Positions 18,062-28,636 of a stretch of 64,000 nucleotides of DNA are shown here, piece after piece. The stretch comes from Sphingobacteriales bacterium 50-39 (GTDB taxonomy: Bacteria; Bacteroidota; Bacteroidia; Chitinophagales; Chitinophagaceae), in NCBI GenBank assembly GCA_001898505.1, contig MKTZ01000001.1, forward strand, positions 558,001-622,000. The letters run 5' to 3'. Under the pieces are notes generated by a model, which worked only from the letters and a program-made list of their open reading frames with translations, did no database searches and was not told where the DNA came from. Positions within the stretch are counted from its first letter, which is position 1. Each line of letters opens with the position of its first letter. Position numbers and translations under genes: made by a program.

Positions 18062-19432
18062 TTACTTCTTCCTGAAAAAATGAACGCCGATGTAAAAATC
18101 CGTTCCATACATATTACGGAGCTTGAACAAACCAGCCGGGGCATCGGCCCCAAAGAACAGGTAGCCAGCCCTGACGGCAAAACCCAGCCGCGGACGCCAG
18201 TGACCATAATATATAAGAGAAAAGGGGAGGCTTGCTTCCAGCCATTTGCTTTCATACCGCGGTGTAAGGGAATACACATCCGGCTGGACAACACCCTGCC
18301 CATGGCCATGACCAAAGCCTTTGATGACCGTGAGATTGACAAAGAGGTTGTCATAGCAGTTCCAATCGGCCTGGAAGCTGAGGGCTGTGGGCAGTCCCAT
18401 TTTGAATGAATTGCCAGCATATGATCTGGTGGAGTCACCCTGGTAGAAAGCGGCGCTTATCGTACGGTCCACCTGCTCATTGGTTTTGAGATCATACGTA
18501 TACCAATTCGTGAAATTGGCGCTATCGGAATGAAGGTGGAAGGCGGAGGTATTCCGGGAAAAGCGGATGGCGCCGACATCGACCAGGGAAACGCCCAATT
18601 TATACAGGTAACTGGTGTTGTGCCGGCGGGTATATGTAAATCCAATATTGGCCCCCAAGCCGTAACCGTGAGTCAGTTCGCGGCGGCCTGTGCTTTTACG
18701 GTATGTATCGTAATCTGTCCTGCCGTAATCGAGGTTGGAATGCGTGAAAATGAGCTGTGTGGTATCACCGATGGTGTAGTTCAGACTGGTATTCTTTACA
18801 TAGGCGGCGCCCAGGCCCTGTAAGTATTTCAACCCAAGGCCTGCTGCCAGCTCGCCCTTGCAGTCCTTGTATATGGTTGCGGCATAGTAGAACCCATATT
18901 CCAGCCAGGCCATGCCGTCGATACGTGTGGAATTGTCGTGGAAAGGCTTGTACCAGAGAATCTTATTTCTCATATAATCAAATGCATTCTGGGCCACATG
19001 GCCGGTGAAATTGTCGATATTGGCAAAGGCGCGGGCGCGGAAAGTGAATCCGATGGTCTGGCCCTCTTTGATCTCTGCCTGAAAAGACGGCCCCAGGACT
19101 TCGCTCGCCAGCATAAAGTGATAGCGCTTATCCGGATTGGAGGGGTCAAAAGTGGTGACAAATTTGTTCTGATGTTTGATCCCCTCGATGATGGAGCGAA
19201 AGCCCAATACGGGAATGGCGCCTTTGGGGATATACAGGTAATTATTGTCGAAAAGGGTTCCCGCTGACGCCACATTTACGTCCCATTTTACATACTGTCC
19301 TTCCATGCCGGCAGGGTTCAGCAGGGCAGCCTGTATACCGGCATAATGGCTATTGCGGATGCCCAGATCCTGTTGTGCGTGCAGGAGGGATGCCCCTTGC
19401 AGGGATAGCAAAAGCATTATTATCCTGTTCAT
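18062..19432 (-). CDS. DUF5723-like outer-membrane-associated protein
   Basis: 456 residues with signal peptide MNRIIMLLLSLQGASLLHAQQ. The mature start (NSHYAGIQAALLNPAG) and the alternating beta-strand-rich body ending in YIGVHFFRKK are typical of the Bacteroidota DUF5723 family of predicted outer-membrane beta-barrel-like proteins. The function is unknown to me. It ends 20 bp before the YceI gene on the same strand, so the two are probably co-transcribed. Confidence 0.75.
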   Translation of the reverse strand: MNRIIMLLLSLQGASLLHAQQDLGIRNSHYAGIQAALLNPAGMEGQYVKWDVNVASAGTLFDNNYLYIPKGAIPVLGFRSIIEGIKHQNKFVTTFDPSNPDKRYHFMLASEVLGPSFQAEIKEGQTIGFTFRARAFANIDNFTGHVAQNAFDYMRNKILWYKPFHDNSTRIDGMAWLEYGFYYAATIYKDCKGELAAGLGLKYLQGLGAAYVKNTSLNYTIGDTTQLIFTHSNLDYGRTDYDTYRKSTGRRELTHGYGLGANIGFTYTRRHNTSYLYKLGVSLVDVGAIRFSRNTSAFHLHSDSANFTNWYTYDLKTNEQVDRTISAAFYQGDSTRSYAGNSFKMGLPTALSFQADWNCYDNLFVNLTVIKGFGHGHGQGVVQPDVYSLTPRYESKWLEASLPFSLIYYGHWRPRLGFAVRAGYLFFGADAPAGLFKLRNMYGTDFYIGVHFFRKK

Positions 19433-19478
19433 TTCAATGATTTTAGCGTTCCGGCAGGGTCGTGGGATGCGTTGGCGC

Positions 19479-19955
19479 TTAATAGGAATGAAGATCCTTA
19501 ATAGGAAAGAAGATATGGGAGTGAAAGTTGGCGGTCTTCAATTGGAAAACGTGCAATAATCTATCCAAGGTTGCTCGGGATGGGAAATTTGTCCATGTCT
19601 TTCTGGGAGGGTATCTTCGGTTGAATGCCGCCCTAAAGGATTCGGAAATTTCCCTTCCATATTCATCAAATTTTCTCCTGACCATGTATACTTCCTCGGT
19701 ATATGTTTTCAGCGGCTGACCGTTGAGCCCATAGTTGGCTTCCTGAATTGGCCTATTCTTTTCATCCCTCACATACACAATGGAATCCGCTTGTTTGAAT
19801 TCGCTGAGGATCCCATGGGAAAATGTCACGGTGGCTATTTTGACAGCAATGCCAGAGGGGTTGAGCTGCGTGACAATCACATTTTGCTGCCCATCCCTGG
19901 CTATTTTAAAGCAGGTCCTTGCTGCCGTCTTTGTCAGACGAAAGTTGCCATATAG
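19479..19955 (-). pseudogene. Unrecognised small gene or 3' gene remnant
   Basis: An open frame begins right after an in-frame TGA at 19958-19956, touching the end of the permease gene. It has no ATG; the first likely start is GTG at 19880, giving 133 residues. The sequence before that GTG (NFRLTKTAARTCFKIARDGQ) continues smoothly into NVIVTQLNPSGIAVKI, so a longer protein seems to have lost its 5' end. I recognise no family. It may instead be a genuine short gene starting at the GTG. Confidence 0.4.
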
Positions 19956-19960
19956 TCAAA

Positions 19961-22432
19961 TTACTCGGTACGTAATGCCGAGACGGGACTTGCCTTCACT
20001 GACCTCCAGATCTCATAGCTCACGGTGAGCAACGTGATCAATAATAGTCCCACCAGGCTGAATATAAAGATCATCGGGGTGATCGGAACCCGGTATACAA
20101 AACCCTGCAGCCATTTGTGTGCAAAGAACCAGGATACAGGGATAGCTATCAGGCTGGCAACTATAAAAATCTTCAGGAATACCCAGGCAAACAAGGTAAC
20201 CACTTGTCTGTCGCCGGCTCCAAGGACTTTCCGGATCCCAATCTCCTTTGTGCGTTGTTCCGCCGTGTAGGAAGCCAGGCTTATTACGCCCAAAATGGTT
20301 ATCAGGATCGCTAACGTGGCGAAAATCTTTGCGAGGGCAGATATCGTGTTTTCCACCTGGTACATGCGGTTAAATTCGTCGCTGACAAACCAATGGTCGA
20401 ATCCTGCTCCCGGGAATGCGGCCTTCCATTTTTTTTCTATGACGGCAATCTTCTCGCGGAATGTTCCGACAGGCAATTTTATATAGGCGATCTTGTCGAT
20501 CTGGTCAGGCTGTGGTTTTAGCACCAATGGTTCGATCGGCTGGTGCATGGACCGGAAGGGAAAATCCTTCACGACCCCTATGACCCGGTAAAGCCTGTTG
20601 GTATCCCTTGTATCTTTAGCCATCGTACCCACCACATCGCCAAGGGATCTATTCAAAGCACGAACAGCGGTCTCATTCAGGATAAGTGCAGCGCTATCAT
20701 TGATGTTCCCGATTTGAAAATCGCGTCCGGCAATGAATTGCAATTGAAATGTCCTCGGAAAATCATAATCCACGCTAAGCTGATTCCATTGCAAATCCTT
20801 ATTCCCTAAAGAGGGGAATTTATACGTCCGGCCGATGAATCCAAAATAGTCAAGTCTCGGCAAATGATTTCCCATCGTCACATGCTCAATCTGCGGGTCT
20901 TCCAGCACCGTGCGTCTAAACGTTTCAAACGTGTCCTGCCGTGCAATCCCGCCAAAACGAATTGCAAGCAATTGGCTGCCCTGTTCGTTCAACTTGGTAG
21001 TTTTCAAATGATCCATTTGCTGCATGACGATCAGGGTATATACGACTAACCCCAATGAAACACTATATTGTATCGTAACGAGGGTCTTTCGCAAAAATTC
21101 GGCGCCTTTTCCTTTTACGATATGCCCTTTTAGTACTTTTACCGGCTGAAACGCCGATAGATACAATGCCGGATAAAAACCAGCTACAAAAGTCATAAAG
21201 AGCACGATAGCACCGGCAATTGTCAGCATATAGGGATCGGCTAATGATCCCATGGAAAAAGATTTGTGCGCTACCTGGTTAAAAGGGTGGAGAAACAGCA
21301 ATATCAGGAGCACAGACATTGCCAGGGCGCAAATCGTCATTAAAAAAGATTCGAGAAAGAATTGTGTGGCTATTTCAAAACGCCGGCCCCCAAAGGACTT
21401 TCGCAAGCCTACCTCTTTCGCCCTTTTTATCGAACGGGCAGTGGCCAGGTTTGTATAGTTGATACAGGCAATAACCATGACCAGGACAGCGATGATGCCA
21501 AAAATAGCCAGGTAAGTCCTGTCGCCATGCGTATTGGAGTTGTCTTCCCATAAATTCTTCGGGTCGAAGTGCATGTCCGTCAACCGGATAGCTGTAGCTT
21601 CCAATTTTGATCCGGCGGGCGCCACTCCGGCGCTGGATTTCAGCATTTGAGCCGCCAGGGTATTTAAAACAGCATTAACAGGTTTTATATCCGCACCGGG
21701 CTTCAGTACGATGTAGTTCTCGAAGAACGACGTATACTGGCCAAATTGGGTGCCTTCCAGGTATTCTGCAAAGTGATCGCCGTAAATGCCATGCAGGGCG
21801 TTGATATTGATAATATAGTCGGGCTTAAAATGGGAATTGGCAGGATAATCGCGATAAATGCCGGTGACCTGAACATTCACTTCCTGACCGCGGGTAGCAA
21901 ATATGTGTTTTAGGGAGATGATCTTGCCGATGGGGTCTTCTTTTCCGAATAAATTCCGTGCACCCGTCTGACTTAATGCAATGGTGTTAAAATCGTTGAA
22001 CATTTTTTCCCTGTTGCCCCTGAGCAGATCGAAATAGAGCACCTTGTTAAAACCGGGTTCGGCCCAGACAATTTTTTCCGTCAGTACGATCTTGTCGGTT
22101 GGCTTGTAATTAAGGGAAGTGGGGTAACCAATATTGTCAATGCGGCAGGAATAAAGTACTTCCGCACGATTGTCTTTCAGATAGCGCATAAAAAAACCCG
22201 GAGAGACGGTATTTTCAAAACGCTGGCCGTCGGGGTTTGTAAAAACAGTGCCGATACGGTATGTATCCTTATAGAACGGCTGCATGGTGTCGTAACGCAA
22301 TTCATCGCTTACATACAGGAAGATAAGGACGGCGCTGGCCAGGCCAAGGGCAAGTCCGAAAATATTCAGGAGGGAAAATAATTTCTGGCGTTTGAAATTC
22401 CGGAGGGTGATCAACAGATAATTGCGGAACAT
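19961..22432 (-). CDS. FtsX/MacB-type ABC transporter permease
   Basis: About 823 residues with the same double-module plan as the permeases at 14.2 and 31.0 kb. N-terminal FRNYLLITLRNFKRQKLFSLLN anchor; FtsX module 1 near 310-450 (CINYTNLATARSIKRAKEVGLRKSFG); FtsX module 2 from about 710 (SYTAEQRTKEIGIRKVLGAGDRQV). The C-terminus ASPVSALRTE is the family ending. No adjacent ATPase was found. It is only about 30% similar by eye to the other two, so this is not a recent duplication. Confidence 0.9.
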   Translation of the reverse strand: MFRNYLLITLRNFKRQKLFSLLNIFGLALGLASAVLIFLYVSDELRYDTMQPFYKDTYRIGTVFTNPDGQRFENTVSPGFFMRYLKDNRAEVLYSCRIDNIGYPTSLNYKPTDKIVLTEKIVWAEPGFNKVLYFDLLRGNREKMFNDFNTIALSQTGARNLFGKEDPIGKIISLKHIFATRGQEVNVQVTGIYRDYPANSHFKPDYIININALHGIYGDHFAEYLEGTQFGQYTSFFENYIVLKPGADIKPVNAVLNTLAAQMLKSSAGVAPAGSKLEATAIRLTDMHFDPKNLWEDNSNTHGDRTYLAIFGIIAVLVMVIACINYTNLATARSIKRAKEVGLRKSFGGRRFEIATQFFLESFLMTICALAMSVLLILLFLHPFNQVAHKSFSMGSLADPYMLTIAGAIVLFMTFVAGFYPALYLSAFQPVKVLKGHIVKGKGAEFLRKTLVTIQYSVSLGLVVYTLIVMQQMDHLKTTKLNEQGSQLLAIRFGGIARQDTFETFRRTVLEDPQIEHVTMGNHLPRLDYFGFIGRTYKFPSLGNKDLQWNQLSVDYDFPRTFQLQFIAGRDFQIGNINDSAALILNETAVRALNRSLGDVVGTMAKDTRDTNRLYRVIGVVKDFPFRSMHQPIEPLVLKPQPDQIDKIAYIKLPVGTFREKIAVIEKKWKAAFPGAGFDHWFVSDEFNRMYQVENTISALAKIFATLAILITILGVISLASYTAEQRTKEIGIRKVLGAGDRQVVTLFAWVFLKIFIVASLIAIPVSWFFAHKWLQGFVYRVPITPMIFIFSLVGLLLITLLTVSYEIWRSVKASPVSALRTE

Positions 22433-22560
22433 GGGTAATTATTTTTGCTATTAACCAATAATCTCCCACGTGACTGGCGATCTTCCACGTGACTCTCCAT
22501 CTTAAGATCCATATATTTTGACGGTAATAAAAGGTAATTATGACGAGCGGCAAAAAACTG

Positions 22561-24843
22561 CTAAAAATAAAATGTGATGTTTAATTTTGCGGCAAAGGGG
22601 GTGCCGGGTGTAAAACATATTTCATCAACAGGATGTGTTTCTCCTTTCAGGCGGGTAGTAGTATCAAATTGTGTCTCTTTCCATCTTGTATCCAGCATAT
22701 TATTGATCACCAGGCCAATTGCGTATTTCGGCCTGGTATAGTTAATGACGGCGTCGGTGATGAAATAGCCTGTTGCTGTAAGGCTGTAGAATTCGTTGGC
22801 TGGCCTGTCGCCGATGTATCTATATCGTAGGCTTCCGTTGAAGCCGTGCCTGGTTGTGTAGGTCACGCCTCCGGAGCTTGTCCATACCGGTGCCAGGGGA
22901 ATATAGTTGGCTCCTTTGGGCCTGCCGGAGGTGCGCCCATGTGCATAATTAAGGTCCACATCCATATAAACGGATTTGGTTGGCTGATACCGTCCGGAAA
23001 GATCGATTCCCATGCGGCGGGTGTTACCTTTAAAGGAGACATCACCTCCATCTCCATTATACACGAATTCCTGCTGCAGTGAGATATACCACAGCGATGC
23101 ATTGACCAGGACGTTCCTGAGCGGTTTAAAGACTGTCCCCAGGTCGGCGCCATAGGCGGCAGGCAGGGTAGCAGCGCCCTTCTCCACTACAACCGCCCTT
23201 GTATCATTTGAATGAAAGCCTTTTCCGGTGGTGAGGTAAAGTTGGGTCGTTTCATTTATTTGATAATAAAAATTCAGTTTGGGACTGATGGTCTGTGCAT
23301 TTGCTTTATAGATACCGATGCCCGGAAGCGTTGTGTCGTTGGGGAGCTTGTTATCATATCGATGGTAGAACTGGTCAAACCTCAGCCCGGCATAGATACG
23401 AAGACGGTTATTTAATTCGAACGTCGCACTGGCATAGGGCGCAATTTCCGTCAGGCTGATATCTCCCAGCTTTATCTGCTGTAACGTAATGTATCGGTCC
23501 AGGGTGTGGGACAACGCTGAATGATGGGTGAGGTCTGTCCGTATATTTACTCCGAACTCGGTTGTGACTTTGGTATTACCAAGGTAGCCGTGGTGCTCAT
23601 AGCTTCCGTTGTATCCAAAAAGATCCCTGACCTCCTGTTGCCGGATCTCATCCCCGTTGACCGTATCCACTAAGAAAAATGTGAAGTTTGTATGCAGATC
23701 AAAATGGTAATTGGAATAGAATACCTGGTTCTTGAAGAGGTCTCCCTTGTCATTGGAAGTGATGAGCTGGGCGTTGAAATTGGTACGGTAAGTTTCGCCC
23801 CCCTCGAAGGGATCGATGGCCCCATAGAACCCGATGATATGTTCCGAGACCGCGCGATCAGGGATCTGCCCTGAAGCATTCCATTTGCTATAGAAGGTGG
23901 TGGCGGAAACGGTGAGGTAATTGTGTTCGGCGATTTTGCCACTGTATTTGGTGAACAGGTTGAAGCCACTGAAGTGTTGAGGATTATCGAAATACGCGTC
24001 TGCATATCTGTATTCCGAGGCCATATACCAGGATTGCTGCCGGGCCTTTGTTTCGCGCCCCAACAGATTGAAAAGACCCAGCACCCGTCCGATATTGAAC
24101 ATACCCCCTTCGATCTTAATACTATTGCCGGGCAGCGATGACTTAGTGACGAAATCAACAAAACCTGTCGTACAAAAATCCCCTTTGGCAGCCGTATAGG
24201 GGCCTTTTTTGAAATTCACGCTTTCAATTGTTTCGGGTATGATGAAATGGCTGTCGGCAAAACCTTGTCCATGGGCATGCGAGGGCATATTAATAGGCAG
24301 TCCATCTACATCTTCCCTAAAATCCGTGCCGTGATCTGCATCGAACCCCCGGAGAAAGATCTGCTCCGCCTTGCCTCCGCCCTGGTGCTGGGCGATGACG
24401 ATGCCCGGGATGATCCGTAAGACTTCTTGTGAATTATTGACGCCACGAAGGGCGATATCTGTTTTGCTGATGGGTCTGTATTGTTCCCCCGCCCTGGTAG
24501 AGACCGTTACAGTATTTAGCGATATAATTTGAGGGGCAAGGGCAATATGGAAATCCTGGCTTTTAAGGTCTGCAAAGGATAAGGTCTTTGTTTCGTAGCC
24601 AATGGAAGAGACCATGATATTTTCAGGGGTTGACTGAATATGTCGAAAATTAAAATTTCCGGTCTGGTCGGTCGTTCCAGTGATCCGTCCGGGAAGTAAG
24701 ATCACGCTGACCCCTTCCAGCGGCTGCCTGCTTATGGCATCGGTGATATTCCCTTTGAGGAGGATTTGCGCTGAGACGGGCTGCGCGACTTGAATGAGCG
24801 TGCAAAGGGTTGTCAACACCAAACGTATATAGTCGAGAGGCAT
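22561..24843 (-). CDS. TonB-dependent outer-membrane receptor with N-terminal carboxypeptidase-like domain
   Basis: 760 residues: signal peptide to about residue 26, CarboxypepD_reg-like domain (GNITDAISRQPLEGVSVILL...GNFNFRHI; about 30-110), plug (about 115-235) and 22-strand-type barrel ending in the aromatic residue F (KLNITFYF). The plug carries the distinctive segment LRGFDADHGTDFREDVDGLP followed by the His-rich stretch SHAHGQGFADSHF. TonB receptors import metal chelates, vitamins or sugars. Divergently transcribed from the DUF4331-TPR-HupE genes 208 bp away, which points to a shared function, possibly metal uptake (inference). Confidence 0.93.
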   Translation of the reverse strand: MPLDYIRLVLTTLCTLIQVAQPVSAQILLKGNITDAISRQPLEGVSVILLPGRITGTTDQTGNFNFRHIQSTPENIMVSSIGYETKTLSFADLKSQDFHIALAPQIISLNTVTVSTRAGEQYRPISKTDIALRGVNNSQEVLRIIPGIVIAQHQGGGKAEQIFLRGFDADHGTDFREDVDGLPINMPSHAHGQGFADSHFIIPETIESVNFKKGPYTAAKGDFCTTGFVDFVTKSSLPGNSIKIEGGMFNIGRVLGLFNLLGRETKARQQSWYMASEYRYADAYFDNPQHFSGFNLFTKYSGKIAEHNYLTVSATTFYSKWNASGQIPDRAVSEHIIGFYGAIDPFEGGETYRTNFNAQLITSNDKGDLFKNQVFYSNYHFDLHTNFTFFLVDTVNGDEIRQQEVRDLFGYNGSYEHHGYLGNTKVTTEFGVNIRTDLTHHSALSHTLDRYITLQQIKLGDISLTEIAPYASATFELNNRLRIYAGLRFDQFYHRYDNKLPNDTTLPGIGIYKANAQTISPKLNFYYQINETTQLYLTTGKGFHSNDTRAVVVEKGAATLPAAYGADLGTVFKPLRNVLVNASLWYISLQQEFVYNGDGGDVSFKGNTRRMGIDLSGRYQPTKSVYMDVDLNYAHGRTSGRPKGANYIPLAPVWTSSGGVTYTTRHGFNGSLRYRYIGDRPANEFYSLTATGYFITDAVINYTRPKYAIGLVINNMLDTRWKETQFDTTTRLKGETHPVDEICFTPGTPFAAKLNITFYF

Positions 24844-25051
24844 ATCCTACAATCTACGTACAATATGCCGTGACGGATGTAGATTTTTTCAGAAATATTA
24901 ATAAGCCGGATCAAATCTACCCTTGCTTATTTACCGTATTTAAATCGTTCTATGCATAGTTCAGCATTTTCCTGTCCTACACAAATACCCTTTCTAATTC
25001 ATACCCCGTTGGAGTTCCTGTCATTTAATTTTTTAAAGTAAAAACCTGTTT

Positions 25052-27250
25052 ATGAATCAGAGATCTAAAACTGGAAGAGAGGTCCTGTTCCTTATGGCCG
25101 CTGTTTGTCTCGTCCTCATTGCCGGTGTATTGATGTCCTCCAGTCATCGCGAGGCGCCAATGATCGCCAATGATCCGCTGGCCGATAATACGGACCTGTA
25201 TGCATTCCGAAGTCCGGATCATCCCGACAAAATAACGATACTCGCCAATTACATTCCTGCCCAGCTGCCCTTTGCTGGCCCCAATTATTATCAATTCGGC
25301 GAAGACATCCGTTATGAGATCCATATCGACAACGATGTCACCACGCAAGGGGATGATATTGTTTATCGCTTCACTTTCCACAAGACCAACCAGGACCCTA
25401 CTACCTTCTTCAATATCCGTCTGGGGAAGCAAAACCTGAAAACTACCTATACTCTGGAGAAAAGCCGGGGATGGGGGAGAGGTTTTGAAACGATTGTCAG
25501 CAATGGAGTAGTACCTCCGCCCAATATCGGCCCCCGCTCCATCAACTCGCCGGTGGGGCTTGGTGTTGGCGATTACAACACGCTAATCAATAATGCTATT
25601 ACTACGGCCAGTACGGGGGAGAAGGTCTTTTGCGGCACGGCAGACGATCCTTTTTTCGTTGACCTGGGAGGTATCTTCGATCTGGGGGATGCGCCGCGTA
25701 CGACCGGGACAAAACCTATGGATGCCCTGAAATGTAAGAATGTGTCTGTAATCGCCTTGCAGGTAGATATTTCCGAGCTGCAAAAGGATCACAAATCCGT
25801 ATCCCAGGCAAAGAATATCCTGGACCCTGATTTTGTCATCGGTGTATGGGCTTCTGCCAGCAGGAGAAAGATCAGGACGCTGAACAAGCCAAGGGTCGAG
25901 GAAGATTTCGATGGGGGAAGGAATGACGGGGACGAAGACCTCGACGGAGATGGAGACCATGACCGGGATGATCAAAACCGAAAACTTGAATCTTCCACCG
26001 GTCCGTGGGTCCAGGTCTCAAGATTGGGTATGCCTTTAACGAATGAGGCGGTGATCCCCATTGGCAAAAAGGACCTTTGGAATTTCCTGACGCCGTATGA
26101 AGACCTGCCCAACATCAAAACCTTTGGAAACTATTTCTACAATCCGGAACTGGCGTTGTATATGGATGATACTTATTTCGGAGGCGCCATTCCGGCTTTG
26201 AAGGCTTTGCGGATCCAACGGAATTCTTTGGGCGTTTTTGGGTTTGGGAATAACCAAAACGGGTTGTTTGGTCTGAAAGGAAGTGCATCGCTGGCCGGGA
26301 CGGCGCTGGATGATGCTGTCTTCGGAAAATTGTTGCTGCCGGCACCTAAATCTCCCCGTTCGGTGGACCTATGGCCCATCTTCAATACCGGTGTGCCTAA
26401 TTTGCGGCCTTATCAGCTTGCCACCGGCAAAAAAGGTAATCCGTTGGCCGCAGGGAAACCATTTATCAATAATTTCCTGCCCAATGGGGGAGATATGCTG
26501 CGTCTAAATATGGCGGTCCCTCCCACTCCGAGAAATGATCCGAAGTTCAGCGCGTTGGGATTGGTACAGGCGGCAGTTTTAGGCTTAACCGATACCATGT
26601 ATAATAAGAGCCTTTCTCTTCAATTTATTCCCAACATGGATGGTTTTCCCAATGGGCGGCGGTTAGAGGACGATGTTACCCGGATCGAGCTGCAGGCCGT
26701 CAGTGGTGTGGTGCTTGCTGCCATAGGGCTGTGGTATGATGATTTTAAGGGAGGCGCCAATCCCGTCACCCCCGACCTGGTGAACGTGCTGACGTATAAT
26801 ACCGGGGTGAACGCCAATGATACCACCTTTAAAACCTCGTTCCCTTATGTACAGACGCCCTGGTCGGGATCCAACAGTTGCTGCGGCGCGCCTGCGGAAA
26901 GCAATGCCAACAATAAGGTGGCGGCCTCTCTGGATGAATCGGATATCTATAAGTCAGTTCCTGCTCCCGGTGGGTTGGATATGGCAGCGCCGGACATGTT
27001 CGTGAGTGTGTCCCCCAATCCTTTTGTCGATGGCAATACGATCCGGTACCATATCGAAACTGCCTCCCAGGTGAGGATAGAAATATATGATGCAAACGGT
27101 AGATTGATGAAAGTATTGGCCGACGGCAATATGCAGCCGGGCACTTATTCGGTGCCCTGGAATGCAAGCAATATGGCGAAGGGCGTCTATTTTATAAATG
27201 CTGTTCGAAATGGAAGCGCCAGACAGGCCATTCGCGTCGTTAAAGAATAA
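25052..27250 (+). CDS. DUF4331 protein with T9SS type A sorting domain
   Basis: 732 residues. An N-terminal hydrophobic signal segment (LFLMAAVCLVLIAGVLM) is followed by the DUF4331 hallmark SSHREAPMIANDPLADNTDLYAF. Residues about 280-312 hold an Asp-rich insertion (GGRNDGDEDLDGDGDHDRDD) like calcium-binding thrombospondin type 3 or dockerin loops. A Cys pair (SCCGAP) is near residue 610. The C-terminal about 75 residues (VSPNPFVDGNTIRY...DANGRLMKVL...GVYFINAV) form a T9SS type A sorting domain, so it should be secreted or surface attached. The biochemical role of DUF4331 is not known to me. The divergent TonB receptor and the downstream HupE gene suggest a joint pathway. Confidence 0.88.
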   Translation: MNQRSKTGREVLFLMAAVCLVLIAGVLMSSSHREAPMIANDPLADNTDLYAFRSPDHPDKITILANYIPAQLPFAGPNYYQFGEDIRYEIHIDNDVTTQGDDIVYRFTFHKTNQDPTTFFNIRLGKQNLKTTYTLEKSRGWGRGFETIVSNGVVPPPNIGPRSINSPVGLGVGDYNTLINNAITTASTGEKVFCGTADDPFFVDLGGIFDLGDAPRTTGTKPMDALKCKNVSVIALQVDISELQKDHKSVSQAKNILDPDFVIGVWASASRRKIRTLNKPRVEEDFDGGRNDGDEDLDGDGDHDRDDQNRKLESSTGPWVQVSRLGMPLTNEAVIPIGKKDLWNFLTPYEDLPNIKTFGNYFYNPELALYMDDTYFGGAIPALKALRIQRNSLGVFGFGNNQNGLFGLKGSASLAGTALDDAVFGKLLLPAPKSPRSVDLWPIFNTGVPNLRPYQLATGKKGNPLAAGKPFINNFLPNGGDMLRLNMAVPPTPRNDPKFSALGLVQAAVLGLTDTMYNKSLSLQFIPNMDGFPNGRRLEDDVTRIELQAVSGVVLAAIGLWYDDFKGGANPVTPDLVNVLTYNTGVNANDTTFKTSFPYVQTPWSGSNSCCGAPAESNANNKVAASLDESDIYKSVPAPGGLDMAAPDMFVSVSPNPFVDGNTIRYHIETASQVRIEIYDANGRLMKVLADGNMQPGTYSVPWNASNMAKGVYFINAVRNGSARQAIRVVKE

Positions 27251-27265
27251 TTATTCACTTTTGGA

Positions 27266-27300
27266 GCAGGTCCGCCTTTTTGGTTGCGGGCCTGCTTTTT
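27266..27300 (+). terminator. Intrinsic terminator after the DUF4331 gene
   Basis: GCAGGTCCGC and GCGGGCCTGC pair (one G-U) around a 10-nt loop, followed by TTTTT, 15 bp after the stop codon. It overlaps the 5' part of the open frame of the next gene, which supports the later start (27314) for that gene. Confidence 0.85.
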
Positions 27301-27313
27301 ACAAATTTTTGTT

Positions 27314-28636
27314 ATGAACAGAAAATACTTAGTGGGCTTGACGGCTATTGCTTTTGTGATGGTTGTCCTTGTTAGTATTACGCGGGAAAATAAAATAGAT
27401 AACCTGCTGGAAAGAAGCGCCGCCATCCCGCAAACAAATGAGTGGGTCCTCCGGCGGGATTATGCTGAAGCGCTGCGTAGCAAAATAAGTAAGGACCCTA
27501 CAGATGTAAAGTCTATTTTGGCCCTGACCACGCTATTTATTCAGGAGGCGCGGGTCACCGGCAATTATATGTATTATGATAAAGCTGCTTTGAAGTGCGT
27601 GAATAAGGTTTTGAAGCAGGATACTTCAAATGGCGAAGCACTGACATTCAAGTCCCTTATTTACTTATCTCAGCATCATTTTGCCGACGGGCTGGCGCTG
27701 GCAGAAAAAGCGCACCAGATCAATCCCTTCAATGCTTTTATCTATGGGTTGTTAGTAGACGGAAATGTGGAAATGGGTCAATATGATTCGGCGGTGGCAA
27801 ATGCCGATAGGATGGTTTCCGTCAGGCCGGACATACGATCCTATTCCCGCATCTCTTATCTGCGGGAGATCCATGGCGACTACCAGGGAGCGATCGAAGC
27901 GATGGAAATGGCGGTGAATGCAGGCGGTGAGGGGGATGAGACGACCGAGTGGTGCAGGGTTCAGTTAGGGCGCTTGTACGAGTACACCGGGGATCTTAAA
28001 AGCGCGGAAATGCATTATACGATCGCATTGGATGAAAGACCGGGATATGCTCTTGCGTGGGCTGGTCTGGCGAGGGTGGCCGTTGCCGGTGGACAATATC
28101 AGAAGGCAATTGGCTATTATAGAAAGGCGGACTCGATGATCAACGATTATTCCATCAAGGAGGAGTGTGCGGATGCGTATGCGCTGGCTGGGAGAAAAGC
28201 TTCTGCTGATTCGGTAACTTCTCTGGTTATCAACGAGCTCAGCCGGGATGAGCAGATTGGGGTAAGTAATGATAATATTGGTCATTATGCCGACCGGGAA
28301 TTAGCCTATGCCTATTTGAAGGTCAATAATTATGACAAGGCCCTGGAACATGCCCTGATGGAATATAATCGCCGGCCGGGTAATATCGATGCCAACGAGA
28401 CGGTGGCCTGGATCTACTATTGCAAGAAACAATCTCCGGAAGCGTTGCCCTATCTCAGGACTGCCTTGAAGACACATAGCAGGAACCCCGTATTGCTTTG
28501 CCGTGCGGGATTGATCTATGCCAGTATCGGGCATCGCAGTGAAGCAAAGGCCCTTTTGGAGCAAGCGATGTTGGGTGACCCTAATATATCGGTGGTATTA
28601 AAAAATGAAGGTCTCGAAACGCTGCGATCCTTATGA
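27314..28636 (+). CDS. Membrane-anchored tetratricopeptide repeat protein
   Basis: 440 residues from ATG 27314. The frame is open from 27284, but that part lies inside the terminator hairpin. An N-terminal signal or anchor (LVGLTAIAFVMVVLVSI) is followed by about nine TPR-like helical pairs, for example AEMHYTIALDERPGYALAWAGLARV and ALEHALMEYNRRPGNIDANETVAW. Probably a periplasmic or lipoprotein-like scaffold. Its stop codon overlaps the HupE/UreJ start (ATGA), so the two are translationally coupled and probably act together. Confidence 0.85.
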   Translation: MNRKYLVGLTAIAFVMVVLVSITRENKIDNLLERSAAIPQTNEWVLRRDYAEALRSKISKDPTDVKSILALTTLFIQEARVTGNYMYYDKAALKCVNKVLKQDTSNGEALTFKSLIYLSQHHFADGLALAEKAHQINPFNAFIYGLLVDGNVEMGQYDSAVANADRMVSVRPDIRSYSRISYLREIHGDYQGAIEAMEMAVNAGGEGDETTEWCRVQLGRLYEYTGDLKSAEMHYTIALDERPGYALAWAGLARVAVAGGQYQKAIGYYRKADSMINDYSIKEECADAYALAGRKASADSVTSLVINELSRDEQIGVSNDNIGHYADRELAYAYLKVNNYDKALEHALMEYNRRPGNIDANETVAWIYYCKKQSPEALPYLRTALKTHSRNPVLLCRAGLIYASIGHRSEAKALLEQAMLGDPNISVVLKNEGLETLRSL

